Source of the DNA: Salticus scenicus
Lineage: Eukaryota; Arthropoda; Arachnida; Araneae; Salticidae
Assembly: GCA_963930645.1 (NCBI GenBank)
Contig: OZ005648.1
Coordinates: 247,047,436-247,111,435 of the forward strand
Direction: 5' to 3'
Length of the DNA: 64,000 nucleotides
The position numbers and the translations under genes are program-made. Positions 49,772 through 58,229 of the stretch are shown piece by piece. Every line of letters starts with the position of its first letter. Position 1 is the stretch's first letter. Under the pieces are notes generated by a model. That model was not told where the DNA came from. It made no database searches and saw nothing but the letters and a program-made list of their open reading frames with translations.

Positions 49772-50824
49772 TTATTATTAAATATAAAGTACAAGAAAAA
49801 GAATTATAAATAAATTTTCAGTGAAAAATATTAAAATTTTGCCTCGTCTGCAAATTTAATTGATATAAAAGTATGCTAAATACAGGGTAAGTCAAAATGA
49901 ATATAGCGATTACAAACGGCTATAACTATTTAATGAAAAAGAATTTATCGATAAGATTAACGCAGAATGTAGACGAGACTTCAAAATTTTGTATACATAC
50001 GTCATAGATGTTCTATGTGACTTCCCTTGGTCACACGGATAACATCTAGGCGGTAGTCCATTTCACGCCATACATTCTGAAGCATTTGTTCAGTCACCGA
50101 CGCAAGCGCATTACAAATGCGTACTTTGAGTTCGTCAGTTGTTGTTTTGGGCATGGGAAGCACATACACTCTGCCTTTCACATAAACCCATAGATAAAAA
50201 TCGCAGGGTCTCAAAGTACGCATTTGTAATGCGCTTGCGTCGGTGACTGCAGACATGCTTCAGAATGTATGGCGTGAAATGGACAACCGTTTAGATGTTG
50301 TCCGTGTGACCAAGGGAAGTCACAAAGAACATCTATGGCGTATGTATACAAAAAATTTTGGAGTTCCGTCTACATTCTGTGTTAATCTTATCGATAAATT
50401 CTTTTCCATTAAATAGTTATAGCCGTTTGTGATCGCTATATTCATTTTGACTTACCCTGTATATATTTTATTTTCATTAATTTTGATACATAAAATAATA
50501 ATAATAATAATAATAATAAGACAGTTTTATTGTAAGTAATTTATGTTATGTTTATTTTATTTTATTTTTCAGAGTCCAGCTATAGATCCTGTTATACGAG
50601 ACATGTGGAGGATATGGGGTCATGAACAAATATCTAGAAAAGTTTTCCCCGTGGGTTTAGGCACGCCTCTTTCCAAACTTGGTCCCCTTTACGGGTCTCT
50701 CTCTGGAGATACAGGACATGAGGCTGTCGTCAATATGGGTACCCTCTCTCACGTGCCAGTAAAAGAAGGTTTGCAGAGTGTAATCAAGTGCCTGAAGTCA
50801 CAAGACATTTCTCAGATAAGTTAG
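31234..50824 (+). CDS. 3' portion of an unrecognised multi-exon protein gene
   Basis: Five exons with AG/GT borders (36567-36805, 38641-38782, 43611-43751, 45863-46039, 50573-50824) join in one reading frame into about 316 residues ending at a TAG. A probable further upstream exon lies at 31234-31327. The protein is soluble-looking: no signal peptide or membrane segment is visible, and the segments are mixed hydrophobic/charged as in all-helical scaffold proteins. I do not recognise the family and assign no function. Earlier exons must lie upstream of the window or in sequence I could not identify. Introns are 1.8-5.2 kb and packed with MITEs and tandem arrays. Phases are 0 at all joins except 36805/38641, which splits an Arg codon. 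The protein is probably real because the coding stretches have balanced composition against a very AT-rich background. Confidence 0.85.
32812..35249. mobile_element. 2.4-kb hAT-like element with ATCGAT-rich ends, 8-bp target duplication
   Basis: The element occupies 32820-35241. The left end is TAGGACTGGGCTTTATATCG and the right end (reverse) is TAGTGCTGGGCGATGTTGAC. Both ends carry several ATATCGATTTAA-type boxes. GTATATAT is present at 32812-32819 and at 35242-35249. End sequence and duplication length fit hAT. There is no transposase. The interior includes a reversed Tc1-like end (34699-34730) and a diverged relative of the 19609 family (near 34190-34320), so it is nested. Confidence 0.7.
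34695..34732 (-). mobile_element. Tc1-like terminal repeat fragment
   Basis: CTCGAATACTTTTGCTGCCA followed by ACTGTA is the reverse of a Tc1-type end and resembles the fragment at 4838-4870. It lies inside the hAT-like element at 32820-35241. Confidence 0.4.
35541..35851. mobile_element. pogo/Tigger-type MITE with TA target duplication
   Basis: The element at 35543-35849 starts CAGTAGAACCTCGATTATCC and ends with its exact reverse complement, giving perfect inverted repeats of at least 23 bp, flanked by TA on each side. A second, inner copy of TTCGGTTAACGG/CGATTATCCGAA boxes follows. This end sequence and the TA duplication are typical of pogo-superfamily MITEs. It lies in the intron before exon 36567. 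The interior carries a poly-T and no frame. Confidence 0.85.
36567..36805 (+). CDS. Coding exon of the unrecognised gene (about 80 residues)
   Basis: The acceptor is TTATATTTCTTGCAG and the donor is AACAG then GTAATT. The exon is in phase 0 at its start and leaves two bases (AG) that complete an Arg codon with the first base of the next exon. It reads AIKSFSIRNGKQHVTFAFPF at the start and FQTYVTILPYLNR at the end, with an acidic stretch GKEDAPDNP in between. The open frame runs a few codons into the intron on both sides, but the splice sites define the exon. The family is not recognised. Confidence 0.85.
36806..38640. other. Intron carrying a hAT-like element
   Basis: The intron is 1.8 kb, GT-AG. 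Most of it is the hAT-like element 37321-38574, and the 3' end is a poly-T tract leading to TTTCATTTACAG. Confidence 0.75.
37313..38582. mobile_element. 1.25-kb hAT-like element with ATTAATCGATTAATCG ends
   Basis: The element spans 37321-38574. The left end is TAAGGCTGTGCCGATTAATC then GATTAATCGA. The right end, reversed, is TATGGGTGAAAATCGATTAA, with GATTAATCGATTAATCGG-type boxes at both ends. ATAATCAT flanks it at 37313-37320 and 38575-38582. The 8-bp duplication fits hAT. No transposase frame is present. It is inserted in the intron between exons 36567-36805 and 38641-38782. Confidence 0.8.
38641..38782 (+). CDS. Coding exon of the unrecognised gene (about 47 residues)
   Basis: The acceptor is TTTTCATTTACAG and the donor is ATACCA then GTAAGT. 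The first base completes the split Arg codon from the previous exon. The exon reads PCARSSLPVVLLTLYQRDTT, then EGICRHFQCLIRTLIEHKG, and ends TPDLWKIP in phase 0. The VVLLTLYQ and CLIRTLIEH segments look like amphipathic helices. No catalytic motif is seen. Confidence 0.85.
39480..42430. repeat. Degenerate intronic tandem array, unit about 165-180 bp
   Basis: A unit recurs with four recognisable pieces: TTTCTGAGAAAACCAAGTTT, a TATTTTGCAACAG.GGAGTG-like stretch, GTTAACAGTGAACGCTAATT and AGATGAGGATAAATCAGATG, followed by CCTTAACCCTAAGTTTTTAT and AAAATC. About nine or ten units run from about 40800 to 42430, and three or four more diverged ones from 39480 to 40030, separated by about 0.75 kb without clear units. 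Poly-T tracts and one SINE-like fragment interrupt it. Confidence 0.7.
41895..42005 (+). repeat. Fragment of the 14985-15650 SINE-like family
   Basis: GGGACATAGGCCTGAGTGGA, followed by AGCCCGTATTCGAGCTTAC, resembles GGGACCTAGGCCTGAGCGGA and CCCATATTCACGC at 15109-15160. It is inserted within, or has been captured into, the intronic tandem array. Confidence 0.5.
43611..43751 (+). CDS. Coding exon of the unrecognised gene (47 residues)
   Basis: The acceptor is CTTGATTCCAG and the donor is AAAG then GTAAGT. The exon is exactly 141 bases, in phase 0 on both sides, so skipping it would keep the frame. It reads IMVADLNSKYKEMVLDICAE, then TISEIQSENLSNSF, and ends EQIIQIIK. The last 31 bases and the donor are duplicated about 240 bp downstream (43960-44199). 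Confidence 0.85.
43721..44199 (+). repeat. 239-bp tandem duplication including an exon end and splice donor
   Basis: Copy 1 is 43721-43960 and copy 2 is 43960-44199; they differ at only a few positions. Copy 1 begins inside exon 43611-43751 and includes its last 31 bases and donor (AAAG, GTAAGTTTGG). In copy 2 the donor reads GCAAGTTTGG, so the GT has become GC. Copy 2 lacks the 5' part of the exon and its acceptor, so it is an exon remnant in the intron. Confidence 0.9.
44560..45590. repeat. Degenerate intronic tandem array, unit about 130 bp, about 8 copies
   Basis: Each unit carries ATTATATTATCACATATTTC-like, TACGTAAAAGGACTTAAAT-like, AATGTAATTTGGATAGA-like, TATTAAGCTAGTTAGTA-like and TTTTCTCGACTGTAAAACAA-like pieces, then CTGAATTTTT. 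The pieces recur in the same order eight times with many differences. Poly-A and poly-T runs have expanded in two units. Confidence 0.7.
45594..45653 (-). mobile_element. SINE head fragment, reverse orientation
   Basis: On the minus strand, GGCCGCGTTAGCCTGGTTGG followed by TCGTAATTGAAAGATTGCAG matches the tRNA-like head of the SINE at 27466. Only the head is present. Confidence 0.7.
45863..46039 (+). CDS. Coding exon of the unrecognised gene (59 residues)
   Basis: The acceptor is CGTTTTTTCAG and the donor is TTTAAG then GTAAGC. The exon is exactly 177 bases, in phase 0 on both sides. It reads EKFLRPCLFSYPEFLRRNTQ, EVMRNLTTTDPSYFLSLIEL and ends DFKKVDMMFK. The alternating Leu/Phe pattern suggests stacked helices. 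A continuation of the frame past the donor is intron read-through. Confidence 0.85.
46127..46787. mobile_element. 657-bp mariner-type MITE with TA target duplication
   Basis: The left end at 46129 is AGGTAAGTGAAAAGTTCAT and the right end, reversed from 46785, is AAGGGTGGCGAAAAGTTCAT. TA lies on both outer sides. The end sequence resembles mariner termini. The interior has no transposase frame. Confidence 0.65.
46954..47446. mobile_element. Candidate solo LTR within a TA microsatellite
   Basis: A GC-balanced ~490-bp block starts TGTAGTAACAAGCCC and ends GACCACA (TG...CA). It is flanked on the left by a TA/TG run and on the right by a TA run, as if inserted into one microsatellite. No internal retroelement genes lie nearby. 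The ends cannot be fixed because the flanks are repetitive, and a short duplication cannot be proved. Confidence 0.35.
48240..49320. repeat. Degenerate intronic tandem repeat, unit about 165-300 bp
   Basis: Pieces recur in order: GAACACAATGCTTTGGAATA, CTTTC...TGTCCCTGTACACAAAC, CATTTT.AATAGG.AACAT, ATAGTGAA.TTGAATAACATAT, with ATAGAAATACCTCTCATGGA closing a unit. At least four diverged units are visible. Two units contain GACAGACAGAC-type tracts (48630, 49250). Confidence 0.55.
49881..50461. mobile_element. Fold-back mariner-type element, both arms from the transposase C-terminus
   Basis: The element occupies 49883-50459 with TA on each side. It begins CAGGGTAAGTCAAAATGAAT and ends with the reverse complement. 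The inverted arms are about 250 bp (49883-50130 and 50209-50459) around a ~80-bp centre. Each arm, read inward-to-end, encodes the C-terminal part of a mariner-type transposase. The minus-strand frame 50002-50256 reads CDFYLWVYVKGRVYVLPMP, then QNVWREMDYRLDVIRVTKGS. The plus arm reads MLQNVWREMDNRLDVVRVTK. The transposase core is absent. Confidence 0.85.
50002..50256 (-). pseudogene. C-terminal fragment of a mariner-type transposase
   Basis: The segment CDFYLWVYVKGRVYVLPMPK with the following TTDELKVRICNALASVTEQ and DYRLDVIRVTKGSHIEHL is typical of the C-terminal end of mariner/Tc-type transposases in arthropods (the CDF..W motif near the last catalytic residue). It begins inside the centre of the fold-back element. 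It lacks the N-terminal domain and the first two catalytic acids, so it cannot be functional. Confidence 0.8.
50573..50824 (+). CDS. Terminal coding exon of the unrecognised gene (83 residues and stop)
   Basis: The acceptor is TTTTATTTTTCAG, in phase 0. The exon reads SPAIDPVIRDMWRIWGHEQI, then SRKVFPVGLGTPLSKLGPLY, and ends CLKSQDISQIS with TAG at 50822-50824. A TTTA microsatellite follows at once. No strong poly-A signal lies close by; an AATAAA occurs near 51414. The Gly-rich GSLSGDTGHEAVVNMGTL segment lacks a nucleotide-binding signature. The family is not recognised. Confidence 0.85.
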   Translation, partial: SPAIDPVIRDMWRIWGHEQISRKVFPVGLGTPLSKLGPLYGSLSGDTGHEAVVNMGTLSHVPVKEGLQSVIKCLKSQDISQIS

Positions 50825-51162
50825 TACCGCAAATTTATTTATTTATTTATTTTTGTTTTAAACCTCATAACCATAAATAATTTTCTACTAAGGTTTAATT
50901 TAAAATTATGATATTGATATTTAAAATTTAATTTAAACTGTGATGAAAAAGAGAAAGGGTGTGAGGGGAGTTATTATAAAGTTTAGACTATTTTTTAAAT
51001 ATTTTGGCTGTGTAATACAAATTTTTTCAAAAAAAAAAAAATCTTAGCATTGAGATTTATTTGTTTTTAGTCCAGGACGTACGCTTTTACGCACAGGAAA
51101 TTCATAAAAATTATTCGAATGTATTTAATGGTGTGTGATGCTAATCAAAGTAGTTAAATGTA

Positions 51163-51330
51163 TTAAAAACACTTTAAACACACGTAAATTTAAATTTTTA
51201 TTTAAAAGATGTTAAAAAAAATTTTATCCTAAGCTTTTCGCTTTAATAGTTAAGCATCATCAGGGATTTTTAATTATTCGTGTTCAATTATTACGTGTTC
51301 AATTTAACTCTCTTTTTTTCTTAGAGATTA
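51163..51330 (-). repeat. Penelope-like terminal repeat fragment with hammerhead-like core
   Basis: On the minus strand, at about 51225-51268: ATCC, CTGATGA, a TGCTTAA/TTAAAGC stem, GAAA, a short AAGCTT stem-loop, A, GGAT. ATCC and GGAT can pair as stem I, giving the order of a hammerhead ribozyme with a minimal stem III, as known in Penelope-like elements. One position at the base of stem II (T opposite C) does not pair. Outer flanks match the palindrome at 9353-9519 (AAAAACACTTTA, ACACGTAAATT) and its neighbour (ACGTGTTCAATTTAACTC, then TTAGAGAT). Confidence 0.5.
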
Positions 51331-52009
51331 TTTATAATCAAAGTAGTCTTTAGTCTTGAAAAATTTAGTTTAAAGGAATTAACAGTTATTTATAAAAGAG
51401 AGAAAGAGGGAAAAATAAAATCGCTACATAATTTTATTATTTTAATGTATTGCATTTATTAAGCAAAGGTCAACGTTTGAATCAATAATAATCTACATAT
51501 GCTCAGTTTATTAAATGTTCTGCTAAACTCTAAGGAAAAACATTTTTAAAAATCTCAAATATTATATAATCAGTTTCTCTTACTGTAAAAGTGCAAATTT
51601 CTCTTACTTTAAAAGTGTGTTGACTTATTCTGGATATCTTGCACATCCACCTGACAATATTATGTAAGCCGATTTTAAACAATATAAACTAGTATGAGAG
51701 CTAAGAAGGCAAAGAATGGTAAATTTCGAAATACGTTAATTTGTATATATTGGGGGTAAATGCCAACTAGTATATTAATAAAAACATAAATTATTATTTC
51801 ACAATGTCTGTTTCATTTAAATATTTTGAAACATATATCGGTTAAGGAATTATATGAAATTATATAAATTAACACAACTCATTTTCACTTATTATCTGAT
51901 ATTCTCTATGCATTATATAAATTTTTTTCATGTGTTGAAGAGTTTTCCGCAACTGTGTAAAATAATAAATAAAGAAATAATTTAATAACGTAATTTAAAA
52001 AATAAATAA
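51331..52009. other. Non-genic AT-rich DNA
   Basis: I see nothing beyond an AT-rich background; no exon or repeat termini. Confidence 0.55.
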
Positions 52010-52838
52010 ATCCCGAAGCAATTGTCTGCTCTGTCAGTGAGTATAGAAGAAAAAGATATCTGCTCTTTGCCGCAGATGAGAGAGAAAGAGAAGAGAGCAA
52101 CATTTTCGCATTCGTTCGCGCGGCAGTGAAAGGCTGACCTTGGGCTGGCCGGGATACCGTCCCTCTCACGGGTCAGGAAAACCAAGAGATAATGACAGAG
52201 TATGATACTTGCGGATTTTAATAGCGTATCGGGTGAATGAGCCAGGTTTTTTTTCGGGAGTTTTAGTTTGTGGCAACAGCGGAGAAGGCGCGAAAGAAGG
52301 GACGCTCTCGCGTTTCTCTGGAGGCGGGAAGACGATATGCTGTGCTTAGGATGACGCTAGCAGCCGTGATGTAGGAAGAAAAAAAATATCGCAGGACGTG
52401 CGGGGGCCCAGGTCCTATTTTGGGCCCCCCTAGCAAATGATTTTTTGTAAGGAAAAGGAAAAATCTTGGACTAGAAGGAAAATTCATCCTTATAAGTTCA
52501 GCTGAAATAGAGTGTTGAGAAAAGGAAATTATGCTGAAAGAGTAGGTGCTGATGCCGCTCATGCCGAGCATTACGTACATGCGACGTGTTGGGATTATAA
52601 TATTGCCCTTAGAAGTTTCTTTGAAGAAAGTGGAGAGGTAGAAACCACAGCCTAAACCCAAGGCAGCAGCTTCAAGCACAGCAACAAGGGCATTTCAGTG
52701 AAGAAAATTGAGCGGGTGATACTGGACAAAGAGAGTGTAGCGGGTACCAAAAGTGATTAAAGAATCTTCGACAGGCATTTCCCTGAAACTGTGTGTCTTG
52801 TGCTCTGAAGGATTTACGGAAAGGAGTCGTCTAAACAG
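52010..52838. other. GC-balanced segment at the outer edge of the left palindrome arm
   Basis: Composition rises sharply from about 52010 (TTCGCATTCGTTCGCGCGGC, CTGGCCGGGATACCGTCCC). A short inverted repeat, GGGGGCCCA...TTTGGGCCCCC, sits at 52406-52430. The minus-strand frame of 138 codons (52263-52679), with an in-frame stop upstream of it, is not recognised and not supported as a gene. The matching part of the other arm would lie beyond the window. It may be a promoter/first-exon-like region or the end of the repeated unit. Confidence 0.35.
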
Positions 52839-55370
52839 ACAACCACAAAATAAAGTAGTAGCTTCGTAAAGAAATTTGCTCAAACAAGTGATGTAGTGGA
52901 GTTTTGTGTTACTACGAGTTCAAGCTGTTAAAGTAGGGTTGATCGACCTATAGGCCTTCACTCATACAGGAGAAAAGCCATCCGTATGAATAATTATGGC
53001 CAAAGGAATTTCTCGCGAAATCCAGAATTAATAATAATCATCTGCTTGGAAATCATACCGCGAGAAAAGTCTTAGTTGTGTCAACAGTAAAAATAAGGGG
53101 ACCTCCAGTCAGCCCCTGATTTCCCTCGACTACAAAGTATAAGTGGTAAATATTACCTTTGATTTCTTTATATGTATTTGTGTCTTTCTAGTAGTAGACT
53201 TTGCACTTAGTAAAATTGTTATCGAATGTAGTTTGTAGGGCTATTCGAAAGATAAAGCGATTTGTTATTTTAACATAAGATTAGGGCCTTAATTAATTGA
53301 TCAACAGTGTTTATAATGAATAAAGTTTTTGGAATGTTGGTAAAGAGACTGCTATTTTTATTTCATAAAGGTGTATGATGAACTCTACCCCAAAGAGACA
53401 ATAGGTGTTAAAGTACTATTAATTTTTTATGTGAATTAAGAAGTTGATTAATATATCTGCTGAATGACCAGAGGATCAAAGTTTATCGAATGAAATAAAA
53501 GTAAAATAATAACATTTGATTCTTATTATTATTGCTTGATTTCTATATTTGTTTCAGTTGAACTATTTGTATATATGATTCAGTAAATAACTGGCAAGTT
53601 TAGGTCACAGTTGTTCGGTTTGGCTTAATTCTTTAATTAACAATTTTGTATTTATTAGATAGTTGTGAGTAGCTATTAATAGATTTAAATCTAGCAAGAA
53701 AACAAATTGTATAAAAATTTGATGAGTTGTGTAGATAAATTACCTAAACTCTTAATTTTGGCAGAATGTTTAAATGAACAACTGTGACCATTTAAATTCC
53801 CTTTTTGTTGGTTATCATTTGGCTGATAACTGTCAAAAAAAAAAAAAAAAGAAAGAGTTATATATATATTTACATGTTTTATTTTTATGGGCAATTTAGT
53901 ACCCTGCTGTGAGAGAAGTGTTGACTAAAAGACTTAAAAGAAGAAAAAAAAAGGGGAGGGAATTAAAAGTTAGCTTTATTTATTTAAGTCTTAGTATTTA
54001 AGAAAAATTTATGAGCATTGTTGTATAACAGGATCTATTTTATATGTGAGGGCTGACTTCCTATTACTCACAGCAGGATACAGGACTAATAATTTTTAAT
54101 TTGGTTTATTTTTGAGGGGGTGGCCAATTGCCCACTATGTATTTTTTATTTTATTTTTGTAGTATGTAATAACATTTATAATATTTAAAAGGGTGTCTAT
54201 GAGAGTCTCTGTCTGTTCATAATAACCTAAAGAAAGTTTAAATTTGGTTAACGTGAGACAGAGGCTGCCATAGACCATAATGTAGAAAAATCATTTTACA
54301 CCTACCTTGAGTAAAAAATCACAACAGGGCTGGCACAAGTTCTAGGGTGCAAGTTCATTGCACAAACTTTGGCTATTGTTGGGGAACCTGGGTAATTGTA
54401 ATACACAACGCGCTTTAAAGTAACTTAGTAGTGTGAGGAAAAATTTAAAAGTTAAGTTGTAGTTTAAAACTTAGAGTAAAAGTAATATATTAAAGTAATG
54501 TACTATATTAGACGGAGAGGAAAATTTAATAATTAATTAAATTAAACCAACGATGAGAGAAAAAAGTAACAAATCTTTCTTTCTCATCGTCACAACTGGA
54601 GCCGAAACCAGTTCTAGAATTTCTGTTGCTGTTCTGTTGTGTGCATATGTAAATATTTCAAATTTTTTTAAATATACTTTGGTATCAGTTTTAATGAATG
54701 TTTGCATGTGAAATTTTAGTTTGTTTATTTGAATTATAGTGTAATCACTGAGGAGGTTATTTTTCATTGCTCTTGTGGAATTTGAAAATTTTGTGCTTTT
54801 TAATGTGTCAGTGATAAAAACAAATTTGAAAAGTAAAGACAATTTAAAATTTTTTTTTCTCAATTAGGGAATGGTAGTAAACTTTTCATCAAAATTTTGG
54901 AATGCTAAATAATTATGTATCTAAAAATGTGATTTTAAAAGAGAAATTGTTTTTAATTTGTCACTCTGAGTGTGGGTCACAATTTGAAAATTTAGCAAAA
55001 AATTTTATTACTGTAGGTGGAGGATAATTAATCAAATATGGAACTATTTATTGGCTGGGTGCGGTTTTATTTGTATATTGTTTTGAGCTGGTATTGCAGT
55101 GCTGGCTAACCTCTCCCTTGCATGCAGAACTACCTTAGCTCTGTTGTGTTTGTCCTCAGGTTGACTTAATTTTTTTTTTTTTTGGGGGGGGGGGGGGGAG
55201 TTGCCTGTATTGAATGCCTAAGTGCATGATTTTGAATTTTCTGTACCAGCTCTAATAGGGTATTTGTCTACCTGCTTATATAAATAGAGAATAATTTTTC
55301 CCAGCATCTGAAAATTTTCTGTTTTTTTTTTTTTTTTTTTTTTTTTCTAAATAATATTAGTAATATGCGA

Positions 55371-55403
<33 letters not shown>

Positions 55404-55865
55404 CTACCACCTAGTTATGTTTTGTGACCAGCCCTCAGTGTGGCATTGGGTAAATGTCAAAAATTAATCTGTAATGCTTTGACAAGGGATACTGAGGGAT
55501 ATATTGATGTGTTGAATAAAAAGAAAAAATAGATATAAATATATAAAAGTAGTGAAAATTGGTTAGTTCTTTAGGATATATTTTGACGAGAACTTTGAGC
55601 TGCAAATTCAATGTGTGTAAAATTGATTAAAATTTTTTTTTCAAAAATGTAAACAAAGTCTTTATATGAGTATAGTACCTCCTTCAACAGAAAATTAGGG
55701 AATGTGTTGGGATGGTAATAAAAATTTGTTTCTTGCTAGGCAGAGTTAAATTAAATAGTTGTCATTACTTTGATCTCACAGTTAATTGTTTGAGGTTTAT
55801 TTATATATAAAAAAAGAGAAAAAAAGAGAAATTCCAAAAGTTTAACTAACATTGAAATAGAAATC

Positions 55866-55898
<33 letters not shown>

Positions 55899-57356
55899 GC
55901 TTCTGAAATTTTTATTCTGTGCAATTTATGAATGATATGAGATAAAAAACTAAATGTTAGAATTTTTTTTGGATATTTTGAATGGGACAATGTGAATTTT
56001 GGGATATGTTGGTGTGAGAACTGGAGTATGCCAGAAAACTCTTTGGCTCGCAGATATGAAATAAGTCTGTTGTGGGTCTCCCACTGAATTTTTTAAATGG
56101 CTATGAGTTTACCTATTGGGGCGACAAATTTTGTTGCTAATACTTTACAAAGTTCTCACTGACAGGGTTATGCTCTTGAAAGTATGAAATGTTGATAGTG
56201 ATATAGTGTTAGTGTTAAAGAATTATCATGATGAAATTTTTCTCGAGAAGAGAAGTTTATGTTGGGAAAAGGTAAATTTACTTAGTAAAAATTTGGAGGT
56301 AGAATAGATGGGTGGTAATGCAAAGTTGAAAGAGAAAGTAGTGAATATTCAGAATTTTTTTTCTCGAGCTGCCCATGTTGTTTATTCCATTTAAGCTTAT
56401 TCAAATATCTTTCAATTTAATAGTATTGGTTGAATTTTTTTTCTAGGAAAGTTATGAAAGCTTACAATTTTTTTTTCTGCATTGCATAATAAAAATTGAG
56501 TTTTAGTGAGGTACAGAATTTTGTACATGTAGGTACTTGGTTATGAAATAGTGAGGTCTCTCAGTGCATATTGGTTTCTTAAATGATTAGTAATGGAGGT
56601 AAATTCTGATAGTTTGGAGTAAACTGAGGTCTAAATGTTAAAAGTAATAAAAATAGAAAAAGGTGAAAAAAAAATGTGTAAAGTAATATTTGGATGTATA
56701 CAGTTCATTTCTATTACACATGGTCATGGAACCGGTGACTGCCAACTCCACCAAGGGATCTTGATAATGTTGTACATTAGTTAGTGCTTACATATTCATA
56801 AAAGTTTTTTTTATATACAGTTGTAGCACTAGGTTGACTTTTGCACAGTGGATGCCGACAGAAAGAACCTGTAAAGTTTCCATAACATGCTACATGCCTC
56901 AAGCAATTTTTTCATTGCAACAAAGTTTTTCTGCTCCAAATATATTAAGTAAAATATTACACTATATTACATTCCATGGATGTTTTTTTGAAATTAGAAA
57001 TTTAGAATTTATCCTAAAATTAATTTTCATCCCGAAGAAGGCAACAGTCAATATGGGAAAAACTGACCCTACACCGATATACCGCATAGCAAAAGAAAAA
57101 AATAATTTTTGTAATTTGAAAAGAAAAGGGAAAAAAAAATTTTGTACGAAGGCATAGGACACAACATTCAGATTCCACTTAATTTTTTTTTTTTGAAAAA
57201 GTTTCCGCCACACACAAAAAAAAAATTCTAAACACAAATTACGTAGGTGAAATAAGGACATTTTCCTTCCCTTGAATTTACATGTAGCTTAACTCGAGAG
57301 ACCGCAGGAAGACCGCTGAATTCCCCCCAAAAAAAACTTCCTACTACTCATAACTT
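52839..57356 (+). repeat. Left arm of a giant inverted repeat (about 4.5 kb)
   Basis: The window end (63961-64000) is the reverse complement of 52839-52878, and the match continues inward to 57356. Example anchors are AACGATGAGAGAAAAAAGTA (54549) against 62250-62270, and GGATGCCGACAGAAAGAACC (56850) against 59970-59990. In a 327-bp stretch that I compared base by base I count seven substitutions and one homopolymer indel. Outside 56.8-57.3 kb the plus strand is T- and G-rich. The arm includes a small MITE-like inverted pair (CCTGCTGTGAG at 53904 and CTCACAGCAGG at 54069), also present in the other arm. Confidence 0.9.
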
Positions 57357-58195
57357 TATTCGGACAAAACAACAAACACTAAAAAAAAAACGAGTAAGGG
57401 GAAAAAGCAAAACACAAAACTGTAACAATAAAAAGAAATTTCATAGTGTAGTAAACAAACCCCGTAATTAAGTAAAAGGAATATGTACATTATTTACATT
57501 ATAAGTGTAGTAATACATTTTCTAAAACAAGGTGTGCTGCTAAATACAGGACTAAACACCGAATGAACCTGAACATAACATGGACTCCTAGACCCTAACA
57601 CAAATCAATCGCCTGATTTGTTGATTCACACAAGATCCTTCCAGGGTACTCAAAGTGTGTATAGGTATACCTTAACTGTAGCACCTGCTAACCTGGTGCC
57701 AGGCCGTCCTGTACGCAAACTTGATATAATTATACTGCATTCTTCTTTGTTCGACTGATTACAACCTGAGATTCCTCTATACCAAAAACACATGTATTTA
57801 GCAGTATAAAATTTTCCTTGCCTAACAATGTATGTCCCTATGCGGCACAGATCCGCTTAGAACTATGGTACGAAAATGCATACTAACATAATTTTCAAAC
57901 AACACAACAAAAAAAAAATTTTTTTACTTCTTCCCACAATGTCTGTTCACATACATATTTATTTATTACTAACACTGAAATGACTGTATTTGCATGCTTT
58001 ATTCTATCTTAGCAACACACAAACAAAAGAAAAATTTCCCAACAATCCCATTTGCATGTTTACGTGAGAAAAATGAACCTGACACAAATAATACAATCCC
58101 CCCAAAAAAATTTTTACAACCTCGTAGAGAGAAGAAAAAGAAAAAAAAAATGTCCACCTTAATCTTACATTACACAAAAAAAAATCAGTTATAAT

Positions 58196-58229
<34 letters not shown>

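Larger units (their letters stand above)
46040..50572. other. Last intron, rich in MITEs and a tandem repeat
   Basis: The intron is 4.5 kb, GT-AG (acceptor TTTTATTTTTCAG). It holds the mariner MITE 46129-46785, a TA/TG microsatellite and LTR candidate (46914-47446), a degenerate tandem repeat (48240-49320), TTTA repeats (about 49738-49775) and the mariner fold-back element 49883-50459. Confidence 0.75.

Noticed and set aside
50543..50572. Extending the last exon upstream to the ATG at 50543
   Set aside because: The AG at 50571-50572 with its pyrimidine tract and the phase-0 join to exon 45863-46039 fix the exon start at 50573.
52263..52679. 138-codon minus-strand frame
   Set aside because: A longer stretch of the same frame upstream is interrupted by a stop. 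No family is recognised, no splice support is seen, and long frames are expected by chance in the GC-balanced block.
54537..54863. 108-codon frame (minus strand) that is also open in the other palindrome arm (61957-62283, plus)
   Set aside because: Comparing the two copies, six of seven substitutions change the amino acid, as expected without selection on protein. Composition is AT-rich low-complexity and no family is recognised. The frame is shared only because the arms are nearly identical.
56834..57157. 107-codon frame with a related 72-codon frame at 59782-60000
   Set aside because: It exists in both arms by duplication, but the reading frame diverges after about 57 codons because of an indel/stop. 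There is no recognised domain.
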